Source of the DNA: Acanthosepion esculentum
Taxonomy: Eukaryota; Mollusca; Cephalopoda; Sepiida; Sepiidae
Assembly: GCA_964036315.1 (NCBI GenBank)
Contig: OZ038485.1
Span: forward strand, 79,840,460 to 79,904,459
DNA: 64,000 bases
Direction of reading: 5' to 3'
The notes under the pieces were generated by a model. The model did not search any database. It had not been told where the DNA came from and saw only the letters and a program-made list of their open reading frames with translations. The position numbers were made by a program, and so were the translations under genes. The stretch's first letter is position 1. Each line of letters opens with the position of its first letter. This document shows, piece after piece, positions 38,200-50,977 of the stretch.

Positions 38200-40500
38200 A
38201 CAAACATACCTACATAGTATGAAAAATATCAATATGTAGTAATTGTCATAAATATTAAAAAAACAAAACTTTAAATTTTAAAAGATCCACGTTGGAAAAT
38301 AAAAACGAAAATTACACAGAAATAAATCTTGTTGCAATCGACATTTAACCGTGTTTTATGGTTCTGAATGAGAAATTTCTGAAAATTCTATTCTTTTTAC
38401 ATGGAATTGAATTATAAATGTAAAAATCATCTAGAGTTTTTCCACTTAATCTCATCATCTTTTCCACATAAATATAGTTCCCATAGATTGTTGAACACTA
38501 GTAATGATTGCAAAGTTAATAGTGGGAGAGGCTTAAGGAATTGGAAATTACAGGAGAAGTCATTATCACCCACTTAACAGCACAACTAAAAATACAAGAA
38601 TACTGAGTAGTGTAGTGTAACGTTGAGAAACCTTTTCCTCACTGTGGCGAGGTGTCGTAGAAGGCAAGAGGGGGAGACACCCCCACCCTCTCTTTGCAAC
38701 CCATCGGCCACGAAAGCAGAGATCAATTGTGTAGCAGCCGTTGAGGGAGGGGAAAGGAAACGGTAAAAGTTATCGTGTCCTCTCCATACAAACCCTAGGC
38801 GAACGAGGAGAGAGAAACAAATGCCCACTCTCTCTGAGCGAATAGTGTGCCAGCAGTTGGGTTAGTGCGTATGATGGTCAACCGAGAAGAGGAAGAATGT
38901 TGGCGCCAAAAAGCGACCCACGTGGGGCAAATCGTGGAAGAAAAAAGTTAGTTATGAGCTGATGTTCGCCGAGGCAGGGTCGAAGATATCATAACTCCGA
39001 GGCGCGTCCAGCCCAGTAAGAAGAAGAATTCTACCAAAAAGAAGACAACCCCCCTTCAGAAAAGGGAATAAGATAAGTACCGCCATTTCCGAAATTATAT
39101 CCTATGCAAAGGCAAAAGAAAAAGAGAAGGGAAAATAGAACAAACGAGACCCTAGTGACTCGATTTATTTTCCAAGAAAAAGAAAAGAAAAAGAAAGGAT
39201 CCTATAGATACATATATAAAAAAGGAAGAAAAGGGATAAGAGACGTTAGCCAAGGCCAGGCTCTATAAACTTTATGACAGAAGGAGAAAGACATTTTTTG
39301 TTATTATAGTTACGAATGTGTTGCTCTTTTATTCATATTGTATGTTGTGTTGATAAATGTTTGTTATTGTGTAAATATATGTATGAATATGTACATGCAT
39401 TGTTTTTTTTGCTTTGATCATTTGATGTCCATCAGCGTTGTTGCCTTGTCACCCCACCCCACCCCCGAGCCAACCAGGGTCGATAAAATCCCGTCATCCA
39501 GCTTTGGATAATTACCAACCTATGAGTTCACCATCGGACAGACAAAAAAACGGGAGACGGAGAAGAATTTGGTGGCATATGAACCAATGTCGTGGTCCTC
39601 CCTACCACTTCACTGATTTGCCAGAAGCACTCCCCGCTTAGTAAACTCAGTGCAACGTCACATCACTTAATTAGGAATGCAGGTTAATTCAATAAGTAAT
39701 AATTATAATAATACAAAATATGATGGTCTTGTTATGACCGACCTACCTACCTACCTACTTTGTATCAAAAGATTTATTTTCTTATTCTCAACAATGAATC
39801 CATTAAAGCTATGATCCTATATAAGAATCATGTACGAAAGGCAGAAATTCCAAACGGAATGGAAACGAAGAGGAAAATAAGGAATATTTTTCAAAATTTA
39901 GTTATCTATATGTAAAGAAAATTACAGAGAGTTCTAATTTCTCATTAAAATTTCTCATTTCTAAACAGGGAAACTGTTATTGACATCATATAACATCTTT
40001 AGAGGAGTTCGTACTCAAAACGCATCTGCAAAGTGTCATGTAGAAATAAAGTGTCGTTGCCGACAATGCAGTTTGAAAAGACAGGCAATCCCATTGCGAA
40101 TAAGTAGATGACGTAATGTATCAGGAAATGTATATATGGGAATTAGCATGGCGTATAAGTGTTCATGATTCCTATTCTTTATTCGCGCCCGGATTTGGTT
40201 TTATTTTACGTATATTAGACCACACGAGAACAGTTTTTGGAACTTTCATTTGTCAAGTTCATTTTTGTTTTGACAAAATTGCTTTTTTTGTTGATTACAT
40301 TCATTCTTTTTCAGTTTTCTTACTTTCTTTCAGCGGCGGACTAATTTAATTTTTGTTTTCAGTTCTTTTCTTTCGTCAGACTCGTTTTTTGTTTTTTTTT
40401 CTGCCTGTTTATATTTTGTTTTGCATTTTGTTTTCGTTTGTGTTTCTTTTTCCCTTATTTGAACTTTGTGGCTTTTCAAAAAAGAATTTTAATTTTGGCT
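38200..40500. other. Unassigned region upstream of SLC16 exon 1
   Basis: Untranslated first exon(s) of the minus-strand SLC16 gene should lie here or beyond but cannot be placed by eye. A G/A-rich, more GC-rich block at about 38,600-39,260 and the CCAACCAGGGTCGATAAAAT segment near 39,470 (a common invertebrate SINE-like phrase) look repeat-derived. A (CCTA)n run is at 39,745-39,760. The sequence just before 40,523 is probably the 5' end of the Tx1-like LINE. Confidence 0.4.
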
Positions 40501-40522
40501 TTAAAAAAGATTATTTCACACG

Positions 40523-40984
40523 ATGGCCGACCAGAGTCAGACCGTCAAAAACTTAGTTGGAACTGCCACTAAGGCAGATCCACCAGACAAATGTATTGAG
40601 GCTTTTCCCCCCAACCAAAAAGGGACAAAAATGGGAAAATCCAATATAACCACCCCTGTTATAGATAAGACCAATGAAAAAGACAAAGACAAAGAAGTAA
40701 GCACGAGCATGGCGGCCGACATCAGCAGTGTAGCGGCGGGAGAATCACCTTCTGTCTGGAGTTCCCCAACCCCGAAATGCATAGTCAATGTAGCGGAGTT
40801 CATCCAGAGAGCCAACACGTACGCTCATCTGGTTACCGGGGGAGGGATTTTGATAGACCTCGATGCACAAGAACGCATTGCTAAAAAAAACAGCGTCGGT
40901 CTTTGTGTTCGACAAGCTAACGCGAAAAATTTGTCGGTGCTCGAAAGGCACAGTGTGAAAATCACTGAATTTCTTACGGCTTAA
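40523..40984 (+). pseudogene. LINE ORF1 N-terminal part
   Basis: 153 codons from MADQSQTVKNLVGTATKADP to SVKITEFLTA. Lys/Thr/Ser-rich N-terminus, then a segment leading into the RNA-binding domain, which continues in the next frame at 41,019-41,339 (LLPMPENCMDVMSRDF). One stop between the two pieces shows decay. ORF1 proteins bind LINE RNA. Confidence 0.75.
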
Positions 40985-41018
40985 AACTCAACAGATTATT
41001 AGAGGACTAGGTTTTTTC

Positions 41019-41339
41019 ATGTGGGACATACTGTTGCCCATGCCAGAGAACTGTATGGATGTAATGTCTCGTGATTTTATCACGAAAGACTACATCATTC
41101 GCACAGAATACCAAGGATGTAGGACCAAGGTGACAGTGTATGAGATCCCGGATTATATTCTTGGAGAACATTTAGGGGCATATCGCATTCAGTATGGCCA
41201 GAATGGCAATGTTACTCCAGAGTATGAGTTAGATGAGTGGAGGTTCGAGAAAATGATCGATCGAGAAGCTTTCACCTCCATTCCCAACAGCTTGGAGATA
41301 GGCGGGAAACACTACCCTGTCATCATGACGGGCAGGTAA
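41019..41339 (+). pseudogene. LINE ORF1 RNA-binding domain
   Basis: 106 codons resembling the RRM-like region of Tx1 ORF1, ending at a stop; in another frame PACWKCE follows, the start of a zinc knuckle. Basic C-terminal sequence continues at 41,360-41,692. Confidence 0.75.
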
Positions 41340-42579
41340 CCAGCTTGTTGGAAGTGTGAGTGAGAAGGCCTCTGGAGTCCCTTCCTAAGTCCGATTCCCC
41401 TAGATCTGATACTCCTTTTCCGAAATTGGCCTACCTACGACTGGCACCGGTGATGAAGGCGGGAGATAAGCAGAAATGGAAAGTCGTGGGTAGAGCGAGA
41501 GGGAAGCTCCAACTTCGGGATCTCAGTCCCCGGAAGCCCTCAAGAGGAAAGACAGTAACAGTCGCATTCACAAGGATGAAACTACTAGTTATGCCCAAAA
41601 GCTGCACGAGTTGTCAAAGAGATTTGACTCACGCTATATTGAAAATTAAGGAATTGGACAAAAAACATAGAAAAAACAGCCTGGACCTGTAGTGGAAACG
41701 CGTCCCTCGGTCTCTGTGCTATCTCCTCCTCAAAATATTAGCCCCCTCACCAATGACTAGGTCATTGACCTTAACAAAGATGACCATCTTGAAAAGGGCG
41801 CTCACATATTCTAGGAAAGATAATAAAGGACCTGTGGGGAAACCACGCCCCTCAGCCTCTGCCCCAAATTCCTCATCAATCAAGAAAATTCTAGGTCACA
41901 GCCCACAAACCTTGTGAATATGTCCCCCTTAAAATGGTGCCCACTCTTTCTGCATCATAATATTCCACTCCTGCCCAATTTCCTGCACCATCTCCTAAAC
42001 CAACATCCCAAATCTACCAAAAGAGGCAAAGAACCCCATCAGTTGAAACTAAGGAGAAAAGACGAAGGGCGAAACTACCATTCAACACTGGAGATGATGT
42101 TTGCCGTGTAACCCCGAGCCAGGTGGAGCGTGTCAAAACTATGGGAACGGGATACACACGCTGAAGCATCTACTTGCAATGCAGAAATTGGGAGACAAGG
42201 ACATAGATGACCCGCGGAACTTTCCAGAGGCTCATCGGGTCCTCACCGTCATCAGAACTGGTTCTGGATCCCGGCATACATGGAAAATGGTGGAGGAAGC
42301 TATCAAAGGAATTGAACTTACACCACCAATTGCAGTCCGAAGAGGCCAAAAGTTGCGTTAATTCTGCTCAGGGAGGGTCCCAGTTTTTGTTCACCGCTCC
42401 TCATATAGAGTACTTAAATTAACATTTCTGTGGGATATCGGCGGACTTGCGATTGATGGTCACATGAAAAATGAAATGGGTCATGGGTCATGAGTCAGTG
42501 GGCGAGGCCGTCGGTATCCTCACCCCAACAATACTTAGGGCAGATGGCCAACTCTATTAGATCTGACAATGTCTCTCTT

Positions 42580-43140
42580 TTTAGCCAGTTTGAATGTCTA
42601 GGGTTTGGGGACGGAGTCTCGAATGGCAAAACTCAATCACGACCTTCAGCGCCTTGGAGTGGGTATATGTGCTGTACAAGAGACTCGTTTCCATTTTAGT
42701 GACCATGATGACATACTGTCGAAGAGATTTGACCTTTTCTCAGCGTATTATGATGGCCACTCTAAGGGGTTTCTTGACTGGCAAATCGTTCCTTGAATTC
42801 TGTATCGCGGATCTGTAGGTCAGGCTTTGTGTCGTGGACATTACCATAAAAAAGCATGCATTTTGTCTCATTGGGGCTTATGCGCCCAATGGCCCCAAGG
42901 AGCGGGACGTTTTTTTCGGCGGATCGATCCGTTTCTGACGAATTCTCGTCGGGTAATTTTAGCGGGTGACTGGAATGCCGTCCTCGATCCCGATATAGAT
43001 CGCACGAGGAATAGATCGGGTATTGACAACCTGGATGTAAAGCCATTTCGAGACTTTATCGATAGATTAGATCTTGTCGATAAGTTCAGGAATAAATTTC
43101 CCCGGAAAGTAGTTTGGACTTGAACTAATAGGGGCATCTC
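42580..43140 (+). pseudogene. LINE ORF2 endonuclease remnant
   Basis: APE-type endonuclease motifs in shifting frames: SLNV, AVQETRFHFSD near 42,675 and LAGDWNAVLDPDIDRTRNRS near 42,965. Catalytic residues Q-E-T and GDWN are present; the C-terminal SDH part is not recognisable. Confidence 0.8.
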
Positions 43141-43881
43141 GGCTTCTTGCGTACAAGCTACATTGACCGAGTCATAGGAGAGTCGATTTAGGGCTCTTAC
43201 GCTGTCATACTATAGTTTATTTGAACCATAGAATTAGAATTGCTGGCTACTGGAAATTCAACACACCGTTGTTCGGAGAAGGAATTTCAGGACCAGTTTT
43301 TACTAAATCTAATGCGGGGATTGACGAGCTCTGTGGTTGTGTATAAGTGGTTGGCTCAGCTCAAGGCTACTATTAGGTCGTTTGCAGCTGATTAAAGTAA
43401 GCGATTCAATCAAGACAGATTAGCAAAGAAAACGGCGCAAGCTAGAGTAGAGAGGGCTATAAAATCGAGAGGTACTGGGGAAATAGCCGTAGCTAGAGCA
43501 GTGTTGGTCTCCTTGCTCATCAACAAGGATCAATCTCTGGTAGTTAGGGCTAGATTAAAAAGCATGTCTTCCGAGGCAACAAATATGGCCGCTGAATTGC
43601 GAGCTGAAGAAGCTCGGAGTATCGCAGATCGATATATCGCTAGCGTCACATGCGTACCATGATAACAAACGATGCATATGCGAGGCTTTCCGAGCTCACT
43701 TTCAGGATCTTTTTACCAGGGAGACCGGTCTGAAATCGACACCTATTTGGCTAACTTTCCTCACCTCAAGGCGATAGGAGCGGCTTGGTGCGAGGGTTCG
43801 AAAACAGAGGAGCAAATCTGGGATGTGTTGAAACATGTCGGTCGAGACAAGACTCCGTGTATCAATGAAATTCCCTATTAA

Positions 43882-45073
43882 GTGTACTTGAGGCAATCGC
43901 ACGTGTCTGTCCCTCTGCTGGCACTAGCCTTTAACCAATGGATGAAGAACGGGAATATTCCCGAACGCTTCACTAGAGGTGTGATCAAGCTGCTTCGCAA
44001 CGATAAACACGGAGGGGATGGGTTTAATAACTTTCGGCCCTTAACTATGTTAAATACAGAGTTAAAAATTTTGGCCAAGGTCTTAGCCAACCATTTGCAG
44101 GTTGTCCTACCTAATCTGATTGGCCCCGACCAGACTTGCGCTGTGAAGGCTAGGACTATTCAAGACAACCTTCATCTGGTACGCTTGACCTTAGAACAAG
44201 TCGACAGTGAAATTGCGCAGATCAATGTAGATAAGTCTAAGGGATTTAATAGGGTTGGCTATCGATTTCTCGAGGCTGTCCTCGAGTCAGCCGGCTTCGG
44301 GTCGTACTTTCAATCCTGGATTCGTCTCTTGTATCGTTCCCCCGGTGCAATGGTGGAGGTGGGGTGAGGTCGAAAGCTTTCAGTTTTTTCAGATCCATTC
44401 GTCAAGGTTCCCCGCTTTCGCCCATACTGTACATTCTGCATTTGAACCCTTCCTGCGCAAGTTAAAGGTGAATCCGGTCCTACATGGAATTAATCTCCCT
44501 GGTTCGAAGTCCTCGGACAGGTATTCCGCCTATGCTGATGTCATCGCTTTCGTGAAAAGCAATGCTGAGATTGATGAAATTGGCAAGGAAATCAACAGGT
44601 ATGAGGAGGTGACAGGAGCCAAAATCAACTACGACAAGTCTATAGGCTTGCGTTTGGGTGCGTGGAAGGGTGTCTCTCAAGATACACGGCGTCTGCTTTG
44701 GCCGCGACCTCCAATTGGAGAAAAATTGGTTGGAAGTCGGAGAAAACCCGAAGCTGAAGCTAGTCTGTGGTCTCGGGGGAGGCTTTCCTTAAAGGAGAGG
44801 GCGGAAGTTTGTGCCTGGCACATCTACCCCGTTCTTCTTTACCGGCTCTCGGTACTTCCACTGCCGTCCGCCGAGCTAATTTTATTGGTGCGAGTCTTGT
44901 TTAACTTCTTGTGGGATGGCAGGTCTCCTTTGGTGCATCAGCCGGTCTGTTGCCTCCACCCGTCTAAGGGCGGTCTAGGGATGCCCGACGTTGAGATTCG
45001 TCAAAAGATGTTGGTCGAATGTGTCAGCAAGATGAGGTACCTACTAACCTACATGACCTTAAACATTGAATAA
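43882..45073 (+). pseudogene. LINE ORF2 reverse transcriptase remnant
   Basis: NIPERFTRGVIKLLRNDKHG, then FRPLTMLNTELKILAKVLAN, motif A AQINVDKSKGFNRV and FGSYFQSWIRLLYRSPGAMV; a frameshift near 44,365; then FEPFLRKLKVNPVLHGINLP, YADVIAFVKSNAEIDEIGKE, AKINYDKSIGLRLG and a C-terminus with VLFNFLWDGRSPLVHQPVC. The second palm aspartate is replaced by valine. Confidence 0.85.
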
Positions 45074-45149
45074 AAACAGCGATGCCCTTGCTGTAGATGC
45101 TGAAAGACTGAAGTGAATTGTATTAAATACAGAATAACAAGATGAAAAA

Positions 45150-45712
45150 AATATAAGTTTTAATAATTTGAATGTGGTGTTGAGTATAAGACTTGATTGT
45201 GAGTAGACAATAGATTTATTGTATAAATTTATTTTCTACGATAATTGTTTTTTATTTGACTTTCTACACTTATTCAAATTTCAAATAATTTGAGTATGGT
45301 TTTGTTTGAAAGTCTTGATTGGGTTTAACAATAGGTTTTATGTCGACTACGATAATTGTCTTTCATTTGGATTTCTTCTCTTATTCAATTTTCAAATAGT
45401 TTGAATCTGTTGTTGTTTGTAAGTCTATTGGGTTTAGTCAATAGAATAACTGTATAACTACTATGATAGTTTTCTTTCATTTGATTTTATTCTCTTATTC
45501 AACTATGAAATAATCTGAATATGGTGTTGTTTGTAAAACTGTATTGGGTATATACAATAGATGTACTGTATGTTGATTTTCAAAGTTTAGCTCAGATGTG
45601 GCACAAGACCGAAAAGAGTTTAACTGCATGTCTACTACGATAATTGTCTTTCATTTGGCTTTCATTTCTTATTCACATTTCAAATAATTAGAGCGTGGTA
45701 TTGTTTGTTAGA
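45150..45712. repeat. ~112-bp tandem array after the LINE
   Basis: About 4.5 diverged copies marked by ACGATAATTGTCTTTCATTT at 45,238, 45,349, 45,463 and 45,637, with AATAATTTGAATATGGTGTT and a TTGGGTTTA-type block. The last interval carries an extra 60 bp containing TGTGGCACAAGACCG. It begins less than 80 bp after the LINE stop codon. Confidence 0.85.
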
Positions 45713-45884
45713 TTTGAACAGGTGCATAGAAAAACAAAACTTTTAACCATAATTTCGAACGTTGCAAAAAGGAATAGAAAATAATGTTTACATAAAAAAA
45801 TCTTTGATCTTTGCTTTTAATAATAATTAAGTGCATGGTATTTTCCATCGTGGTATGTTAATTTTTTGCGTACATTTGTCGGTA

Positions 45885-46080
45885 TACACACACACATGCA
45901 CACACACACACACAGATATGCATGCATATAGAAAGATACATATATGTATAAATTATAATATATATTTTATACATTATTTTATAGATGCAAATATTTAAGT
46001 AAATGCTCTGTTTATTATACAATGTTTATAATACCGTTTATTATAAACAGAACATTTGCTTAAATAATTGTATCTATAAA

Positions 46081-46118
<38 letters not shown>

Positions 46119-46190
46119 ATATATGTATGTATGTATGTATATATATATATATATAATTATAATATATATATGTATGTGTGTGTATTGATA
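45885..46190. repeat. (CA)n/(TA)n microsatellites
   Basis: CA run near 45,885-45,915 and TA-rich runs at 46,084-46,175, with an inverted pair AATGCTCTGTTTATTATA / TATAAACAGAACATTTGC around 46,000-46,055. Confidence 0.85.
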
Positions 46191-46199
46191 TAATAGGAA

Positions 46200-46900
46200 A
46201 GAAGTTAGATTGATGATCCAAAGTTCTTTAGTATTTTTTGTTTTATTTTAAATAAAAACAGTGCTCAATACAGAAGTAGAGCCTAGATTATAATTATTTT
46301 TAAAAGAAATATGATTCCATCGCGACACAGAAATTACTATGTTTCGAATCTGGTCAGCAGTACTCTAGTTTAATTTCAATATTAAACTCTAACTATTAGG
46401 TGGCAGTTTCATCCTCAAGTGATGTTTGGAATAACTAAGCAACGGAATGTTTTACTCATATATAGTGTGATCTATGGTTTGTTTTCCATTATCAAGGGGT
46501 CTCTGCTTTGATGGAAGTAGGGGTGTTTGTTATATGTCAAGTGCTTGGAGTCGTGTAAGGTTGGGTTGATTTTTTTTTGTCTGGCGACAATGCCAAATCT
46601 TATCAGGCTCCCTGCTAAAACTCTAACTGATTTGTGTTGTAGTTCTGTTGTTTTTTGTTTTTGTTTTTTTTTATTACTGTCTGCTACATCTCTCACTGAT
46701 TGATGTTGCAGTTACGGTCCTTTTTGTTGTTTATTTCTTTTTCTTTTTTTTTTGATGATTTCTTAAAGGGGCGGTAAGATTATGAGTGGGTTGTATTTTT
46801 AAACGTATTGTTTTAATTAAATTTGATAATAGATTTTATATGGTATTTTGTAATTTTTATATGGTATTATGGAAATTATTATTATTATTTTTGTCCATTT
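46200..46900. other. Unassigned stretch
   Basis: T-rich tracts on plus from 46,640 to 46,755; no recognised element. Confidence 0.4.
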
Positions 46901-46904
46901 ATAA

Positions 46905-47580
46905 AATGCTAATTATTTAAAGCGAATATTTGGGGGTGTCTGCAAAAAAACGTTATCTCATTTCTTTGATTTAATAAATTTTCGTTTTTTAGAAACTTAA
47001 TAATGTGTAGATTTTCATGTAGGCGTAAAGGGCATAGGTCATCCCAGGTTTTACAAGTTCTTGTTCTATTTATTATTTTCCATTTTACTTTTGGTGTTTT
47101 ATATATTTCATTTAAATGCCAAAAATGTTTCCATAGGGATGTCTGATTTCTGTTTCTAATATTATTGAAGGAACTTTTGTGTAGTCTCAACCTTATTTTA
47201 AATTCATTTTTTGTGGATCTTATATATACCTGTTCAATATTTGGATTCTCAATGGATGGGATTGTGCATTGGTATACCACAGATTGTATGCGGCATTTAT
47301 TATTCAGAGGGCAATTTTGAGGGTCTCTACAATCACATAATTTTTCATTATTTTAGTTTAGGATCTCTATTTATTTGATTTTGGCATGCGTGATTTTTCA
47401 GGATTTTATTATGTGATTTTATAATCCTTTCGAGATTTTCATTACAGCTATAATTAATTTTAGGGTGTTAAAGATCTTCCTAAGTTTGCTGGTAGTAGGA
47501 AAATGTTTTTCGGTTAATGCTAGGAATCTTTCCTTATTGCTAACCATTCGGAATTAATAAGAAGGATGAGATGGAAATCA
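46905..47580 (-). mobile_element. PLE C-terminal fragment (GIY-YIG)
   Basis: Minus frame 47,280-46,909: VYQCTIPSIENPNIEQVYIR (GIY-YIG tyrosines), KNEFKIRLRLHKSSFNNIRN, TSLWKHFWHLNE and a cysteine-poor tail ending CRHPQIFALN. Just upstream in another frame is CNCPLNNKC-like DPQNCPLNNKCRIQSVVYQC, the Cys-rich lead-in typical of PLE endonucleases. Same lineage as the 56-kb copy. Reverse transcriptase is absent. Confidence 0.78.
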
Positions 47581-47584
47581 TTTT

Positions 47585-48420
47585 TCTTCCTTCGAGGGAA
47601 TAACTCAACAAAAGAATCTGAAGTTTATGGCTTCAAAAGCAAAATAACAGCACCATTTAACGAAAGGATATTTGAATTCGAAATGGACCTACTCAATATA
47701 ATATAGAATATCTCCTTTCAACACCCAGATAATCAGAATCTCTAAATAAATATACAATAAATAAGCACCTATATGAATGCATATACAGAGTCGGAAAATA
47801 GTAATGAAAATAGTAGTATAGAGAAATTAAACGTACAAACATGTACACAAATATAGCCATGTCCTGTCCTCTCCAGTAAAACAAAAACGTTTTAGTTGTC
47901 ATTTTTGTAAAAAGAAAAATGTTTAATCATTAAAAATTCCTAGGTTTATACTTAATCCTAAATGATGGGTATTAATAGGAGAATTTAATTAATTTCAACA
48001 TAAATTTCTTAGTGACGTAACTCGGACAATGAGAATTCTTCCTCGGGGACACTTCATTGAAACCAAATAATTGTCGCGGTTATTGTTGGGTCTCTCAGTT
48101 GTGTCTACATTTGGAAACCTCTTTTCAGAAGTATAATCAAGAAGTTGCGAAGAAAATATAAGCCGAAAAAAATTACAATCTCTAAAAGTCTTGGAGGAGA
48201 AACCAAGCTCCAGTTGAAAGGTGAAATCGGTTGAAAATCATTTTCCTTTACCAGAACTGGGATATTTTTGTTTTTTCCCGTCATTTCAACTTTACTTCGG
48301 GTGTTTTGTGAATTAAAAGAAGAGGTAAAAAAGAGGCATTTAACGCTGTCTTAAACTACGAAGAGACAAACTGAAATGCTGTGCTATAGTCGAATAATTA
48401 GAGATAGTTTGTATTTTTAT
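47585..48420. other. Unassigned stretch
   Basis: No supportable gene or repeat recognised. Confidence 0.4.
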
Positions 48421-48424
48421 TAAG

Positions 48425-48745
48425 CATTTCACCACAGGCAAGGCGGGTTTGCCACTAGCACAAAGGGTTTACAGAGAATGAGAGCAAGAGTAAAGAGGGG
48501 GGTGTTTGAGGAAAGGATAAAAAGGACGGGGATCAAGGCATCAGAAGATATCGATTGACATGACATTTGAATATTTGAAGATTATAGCTATCAGGGAAGC
48601 AAGTCGGAGGAAGGGATTTCCACTGTCGGCAAGTACGAGACAAGCTGTTGGAGTAGAAGAGGTGGTTACATTTATCTGTTTCGACAGTGAAAAGGTAGGA
48701 CCGACATGCCAACCTAGTAGCACGCTTAAATTAATGCAGTTGGGG
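48425..48745 (-). mobile_element. EN-RT LINE 3' fragment
   Basis: Nucleotide match in order and spacing to 58,090-58,490: TTGGAGTAGAAGAGGTGGTT versus TTGGAGTAGAAGAGACGTCT, ATTTCCACTGTCGGC versus GTTCCATAGGCGAG, and CCAACCTAGTAGCACG versus CCAGCCTCGTAGGACG. It is the end of the same LINE family, minus strand. Confidence 0.7.
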
Positions 48746-48884
48746 GTAATTGTTATTTTGTTATTTTTAAATGTTTAGGAGAAGTTCATGTTATATAATT
48801 GAATGAATGCTGTAAAAGGAGTATGGAAAAAATAAATATGTAAAGAATAAGATAAATTTTCAGGTGCATAAATCGTTCGTTTTT

Positions 48885-49780
48885 ACAAAATCAGGAAAAA
48901 TATAGGAAATGCATTTCATTGATAGACGAGAGACGTAAGAAAGGAACAGTAAAAATAAAATCAGTCAATGAAAACTGATTATATTTTTAAGCTAAAATAT
49001 TAAGTATTCTTTAAGTATGTATAATAGCTTTTGTAGAATTATTTCATATTTGTTAATGTTAAATATTGAATGAAAGCAGTAAAATGAAAATGTAGAAAAG
49101 AAAATTGAATTAGAACGAAGTAAATATAAAAATAAACACTTTCGAGACAGATGAAGCCACTTGAAGATACCAGTGAAAATGTCGTTCTTTTTTTATGTAC
49201 GCAGTTGATAAAAAATAATCAGATCACTTTTGTTACTTTGGATAATAAATAGAGATTGTCATATTTTTAATCTATAATCTAAAGAATTGTTATCTCCAAT
49301 AAAATTGGTAATACATTATTCACGCACAAAAATAAGAATTATTCTTACAATCCAAAAAATCCAGGAAAATCATAGGAAGTGGACTTCGTTGATTTGATCC
49401 ATATACGGGAGACGTAAGAAAGGAACACTACAAATAATATCAGTCAATGAAAACTAATTTTATTTTTAAGTACGTATGAAAGCTTTTGTAGTATTTTTTA
49501 TATTTGTTCATGTATATTGAATGAAAGCAATAAAATGAAAATGTAGAAAATAAAAGAAGATTAAATTAAAACGAAGTAAATGTAAAAGTAAAAAAGAATG
49601 AACATAAAATAGAAAATACTTGCGAGACAAATGACGCTATTTGAAGATCCCAGTGAATATTTTGTTTTTTTTTTATAGAAAATAATAAGGTCACCTTTAC
49701 TACTTTGAATAATCCGAAGAGATTGTCATATATTTAATCTGTCATCTAAAGAAACTCTCTCCGTCGATGTGCATACCAGA
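48885..49780. repeat. ~480-bp tandem duplication
   Basis: Two diverged units: GACGTAAGAAAGGAACA at 48,932 and 49,411, TCAGTCAATGAAAACT, TTGAATGAAAGCARTAAAAT, and CGAGACARATGA at 49,143 and 49,623, all offset by 479-480 bp. Confidence 0.88.
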
Positions 49781-49924
49781 CATTTCGATTGCACTTTAAG
49801 GCGTAGTAACCTAGATTTCTTTGCTTTTACCATTACGAAATTTACAGGTGAGTGATTTTTCCCTTACATAATATGTGAATTAAGGTCAAAATTTGAATAA
49901 CGAATAGATAAAAACCTTTGAGAA

Positions 49925-49926
<2 letters not shown>

Positions 49927-49988
<62 letters not shown>
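49927..49988. repeat. (AT)n microsatellite
   Basis: About 30 AT units. Confidence 0.95.
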
Positions 49989-49989
<1 letters not shown>

Positions 49990-49992
<3 letters not shown>

Positions 49993-50945
49993 GAGTGTAC
50001 TAGCAAGCTTCGCAAAGCAAGATATATTCACTATTTGAAATCTTTGAAACAAACATTTTAAATGAACATTTTATTCATAAATTGTCTTGTTATATTTAAG
50101 AAAAGTTTTACAAATAGATGCTAAAATGCAAATTCCAATCACTTTTCTGCACTATATATGACGATATTCCTAAACAGAACTATTTTTGATATGAAAATCA
50201 AAACAATCCTCGAATAAAAGAACAGTAATGATGGACTGATAATTAATGAAATAAGCTTTGTTAAAATCAACATGCAAATTAATTAAACCTGAAGAGTGAT
50301 ACTAACTAGAAGTAGATAATATATAATACAGATATTGAGCTAGAAACTTTCATCTTAGAATTCGTAGGAGAATTGAGCTCCAATTTAACATATATTCATA
50401 TAGATTCCACAATGTAGGGTTTACTTAATTAGCTATTATGTTTCTCTAACTTTTCAAGTGTATTTCTAATTCTAATTTCTATTTTCCCATCTTTACACTA
50501 TATTAATTTTATCTTATAAACTGTCCACTGTTCTGTCACCCCTGAAATGAGAATAATTGTTTGTGTGGAAAATAAGGATCTACGTACAACAAATCGTCTT
50601 TACAGTAAGTGGAAGCAGAAGAATTATCGTTGAACCTTTAAAAGGTAAGCTTAAACATTAAATAAGTACTTAAATGCAGATAAGGCGGCTTTTAAAGTAT
50701 CTTCAAATTTTACCTGGCTTCAAATATTAAGCTCGCTGCAATTTTGGATACAAAAGAAAAATAAGTTTTTCTCCATTTGAACCCTGAAAACAACGATAAA
50801 CTAGCATTATCTGGCAACGCTGAATCTGAGCTCAATGAAAATCGTTCCCTGCGCCTAACTTTTCTGGGGCTTTTGAATTGAAATCGGACCAGTGGGCGCG
50901 GACGAGTTGCTTGGATACACACGCACAAACTCACACATATACACT
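49990..50945. other. Unassigned stretch
   Basis: AT-rich to 50,700; a more balanced block at 50,705-50,930 has a 92-codon minus frame without recognisable domain. Confidence 0.4.
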
Positions 50946-50946
50946 G

Positions 50947-50974
<28 letters not shown>

Positions 50975-50977
<3 letters not shown>

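Larger units (their letters stand above)
40523..45073 (+). mobile_element. Tx1/L1-type LINE, degraded
   Basis: Two-ORF non-LTR element. ORF1: 40,523-41,692 with a basic N-terminus, a nucleic-acid-binding fold (YIIRTEYQGCRTKVTVYEIP, REAFTSIPNSLEIGGKHYPV) and a CWKC knuckle. ORF2: endonuclease from 42,580 (AKLNHDLQRLGVGICAVQET, then VILAGDWNAVLDP near 42,970), linker (AGYWKFNTPLFGE), reverse transcriptase (RPLTMLNTELKILAKVLANH, QTCAVKARTIQDNL, AYADVIAFV) and C-terminus to 45,073. Motif C reads YADV instead of YADD, and many frameshifts and stops break ORF2. The layout and motifs fit the Tx1 branch of L1. Confidence 0.88.

Noticed and set aside
38586..38828. 80-codon minus frame in the GC-richer block upstream of SLC16 exon 1, considered as an upstream coding exon
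   Set aside because: No splice sites joining it to exon 1 and no recognisable domain.
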